DNA from: Apostichopus japonicus | Lineage: Eukaryota; Echinodermata; Holothuroidea; Aspidochirotida; Stichopodidae | Direction of reading: 5' to 3' | Length of the DNA stretch: 64,000 nucleotides | Assembly: GCF_037975245.1 (NCBI RefSeq) | Contig: NC_092577.1 | Location: 16,692,013 to 16,756,012, forward strand | Shown: positions 62,896 to 64,000 of the stretch, one piece after another | How positions within the stretch are numbered: the stretch's first letter is position 1 | Layout: every line of letters begins with the position of its first letter | The notes under the pieces: generated by a model | Told to the model about the DNA's origin: nothing | Seen by the model: the letters and a program-made list of their open reading frames with translations, nothing else | Databases searched by the model: none | Program-made: the position numbers and the translations under genes

Positions 62896-63703
62896 TCACA
62901 AAAACATATATAGTTAATTTACAATTCATGGAAGAAAAGTTGATACTGTGCTAATACTAGTCTGCTTCCTGAATTATGTGGCCATACAGAGCGTGCATGC
63001 AGACTGTGTAGGGAAAACATAAAAGCGTTACGATGTCGGCTTTTAAACGCTTCATTGAAGAGGATCAATTTATCGGTTAAATCTCACTTGATTGTTTACT
63101 TAGACTTTGGGAGGAGATTTTAAGCAGGAAGTTGTCATTCACTTCAATCACGGTATTCATGGGAAAATATTTAGTGGTTAACGCTTTAAGGAAAGGTTTT
63201 AATTTAAGTTTAGAAATTTTCTATGAAGGTCTGCGTACCGCGTAGGCTATCTATAAATATTTTTCAACTGCGTACCTCGTAGCTTATCTATAAAAATATT
63301 TTAAAGTAGCGGGGTATTCTGCAGTTTAGCCTGCTTCAACATACACAGTGCATATTATGTACGTAAAGGCGGCGTTTAATGTACCACACGAACTTCGGTG
63401 CCCTCACTATACTGATCGAATCAAGATACCCCACTTATACTGTTGTTACGTGTTAGGATAGGCCTAGCAAGCAAATATATATATTTAATGAATTACCTTT
63501 TCACGAGATGTCCCTTTCGATTAAACTGTGTTATATAATTAATGCAGTAGGAAGAAATATCGTCCGTTGAGTTTAAAATAAAGCAGCAACACATTTGCAA
63601 TAAAAACACCGTAACGATGTTAGGCTAAGCTTTGTGTGAAGCCTGGGCCTACACGGCAACCAGGTAACGCCTAACAAACTGCTAATGACATGCGTAGGGC
63701 TAT
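62896..63703. other. Non-coding
   Basis: No gene supported. A two-copy repeat (GCGTACC(G/T)CGTAG followed by CTATCTATAAATATTTT-type text) lies at about 63230-63305. Confidence 0.4.
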
Positions 63704-63952
63704 TTGGGAAGACGTAACTTACGACACGGAGATTACGTCCAACTTTTTATGGAGAATAGATCGTATTTGACTTCATATTTCAATGGAATAAGTGATGAAA
63801 TAATACATATTGTCGTATTAAAGGCTTACCGACAAAAAATAATGTCAAACAGACAAAATCTGTGGTTGAAAAAAATTATTACCTCAGATGTCGAGTCGAG
63901 CAAGTACACACTTGGGCAAATGTTGGAATCACAATTGCGTGAGGTCGATTGA
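63704..63952 (+). CDS. Unrecognised ORF, 82 residues
   Basis: RRNLRHGDYVQLFMENRSYL, then GISDEIIHIVVLKAYRQKIM and SNRQNLWLKKIITSDVESS. Composition is protein-like and the stretch before it may be open further upstream or spliced. No domain is recognised. Could be a first exon or chance. Confidence 0.3.
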   Translation: MGRRNLRHGDYVQLFMENRSYLTSYFNGISDEIIHIVVLKAYRQKIMSNRQNLWLKKIITSDVESSKYTLGQMLESQLREVD

Positions 63953-64000
63953 TTTCTTGAATTTTGGTTTCATTACAGTAGAAGGGGTCCACCTATTAAA

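Overview
This is invertebrate nuclear DNA, AT-rich and dense in repeats, with spliceosomal introns and almost no cellular genes. The best clue to the host is the short TTAA-flanked repeat at 9146-9698. Its ends and internal sequence look like a repeat I remember as very abundant in sea-star and related echinoderm genomes. I therefore favour an echinoderm (starfish, sea cucumber or relative). That is recognition from memory, not a search result.

Layout, left to right. 1-928: a broken MULE transposase. 1152-2170: nested foldback repeats. 2386-6045: a tandem repeat split by a CR1/L2-type LINE (2660-5731). 6610-7176: an unrecognised basic ORF. 9146-9698: a TTAA/TIR MITE that itself carries an insertion with a U2 snRNA-derived head. 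10232-10605: a 26-bp minisatellite. 10746-22900: an older LINE 3' end split by a 10.9-kb, apparently recent Ty3/gypsy element on the minus strand (LTRs 11369-12084 and 21604-22298). 25205-27510: a hAT pseudogene that keeps its introns. 27500-30083: an Academ-like gene with an XPG/PIN-type nuclease region. 30877-32743: the last four exons of a Kolobok-like transposase gene. These converge on a P2X7 ballast-domain exon at 33198-33671. 34115-36860: a GT microsatellite and tandem repeats full of AGGTCA half-sites. 39912-41080: minisatellite arrays leading into a large decayed Helentron-type Helitron (41208-48086). 51688-54192: a clean multi-exon gene for an OB-fold protein. 54566-54945: a foldback element. 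58154-58597: a cysteine-rich CXC exon. 59673-62895: a decayed ATPase-like ORF set next to a Merlin transposase.

The mobile parts cover many classes: MULE, hAT, Academ-like, Kolobok-like plus a TTAA MITE, Merlin, Helentron, gypsy, two LINE lineages and a snRNA-headed retroposon. Most coding copies carry frameshifts or stops. The gypsy element is nearly intact. Its LTRs look identical apart from one 21-nt segment, and each of its two polyproteins (gag, pol) is open except for one stop inside pol. The only gene models whose frames stay clean across plausible splice junctions are the OB-fold gene, the P2X7-ballast exon and perhaps the CXC exon. These are the best candidates for functional genes.

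The observations I would follow first are: the U2-headed insertion with a 31-bp target duplication; the roughly 3-kb non-coding tail of the gypsy element with paired inverted copies of a 14-bp motif in duplicated cassettes; the convergent transposase-like and P2X7-ballast pair; the OTU-Helentron protein with twelve 21-residue repeats; and tandem repeats that phase nuclear-receptor half-sites every 10 bp.
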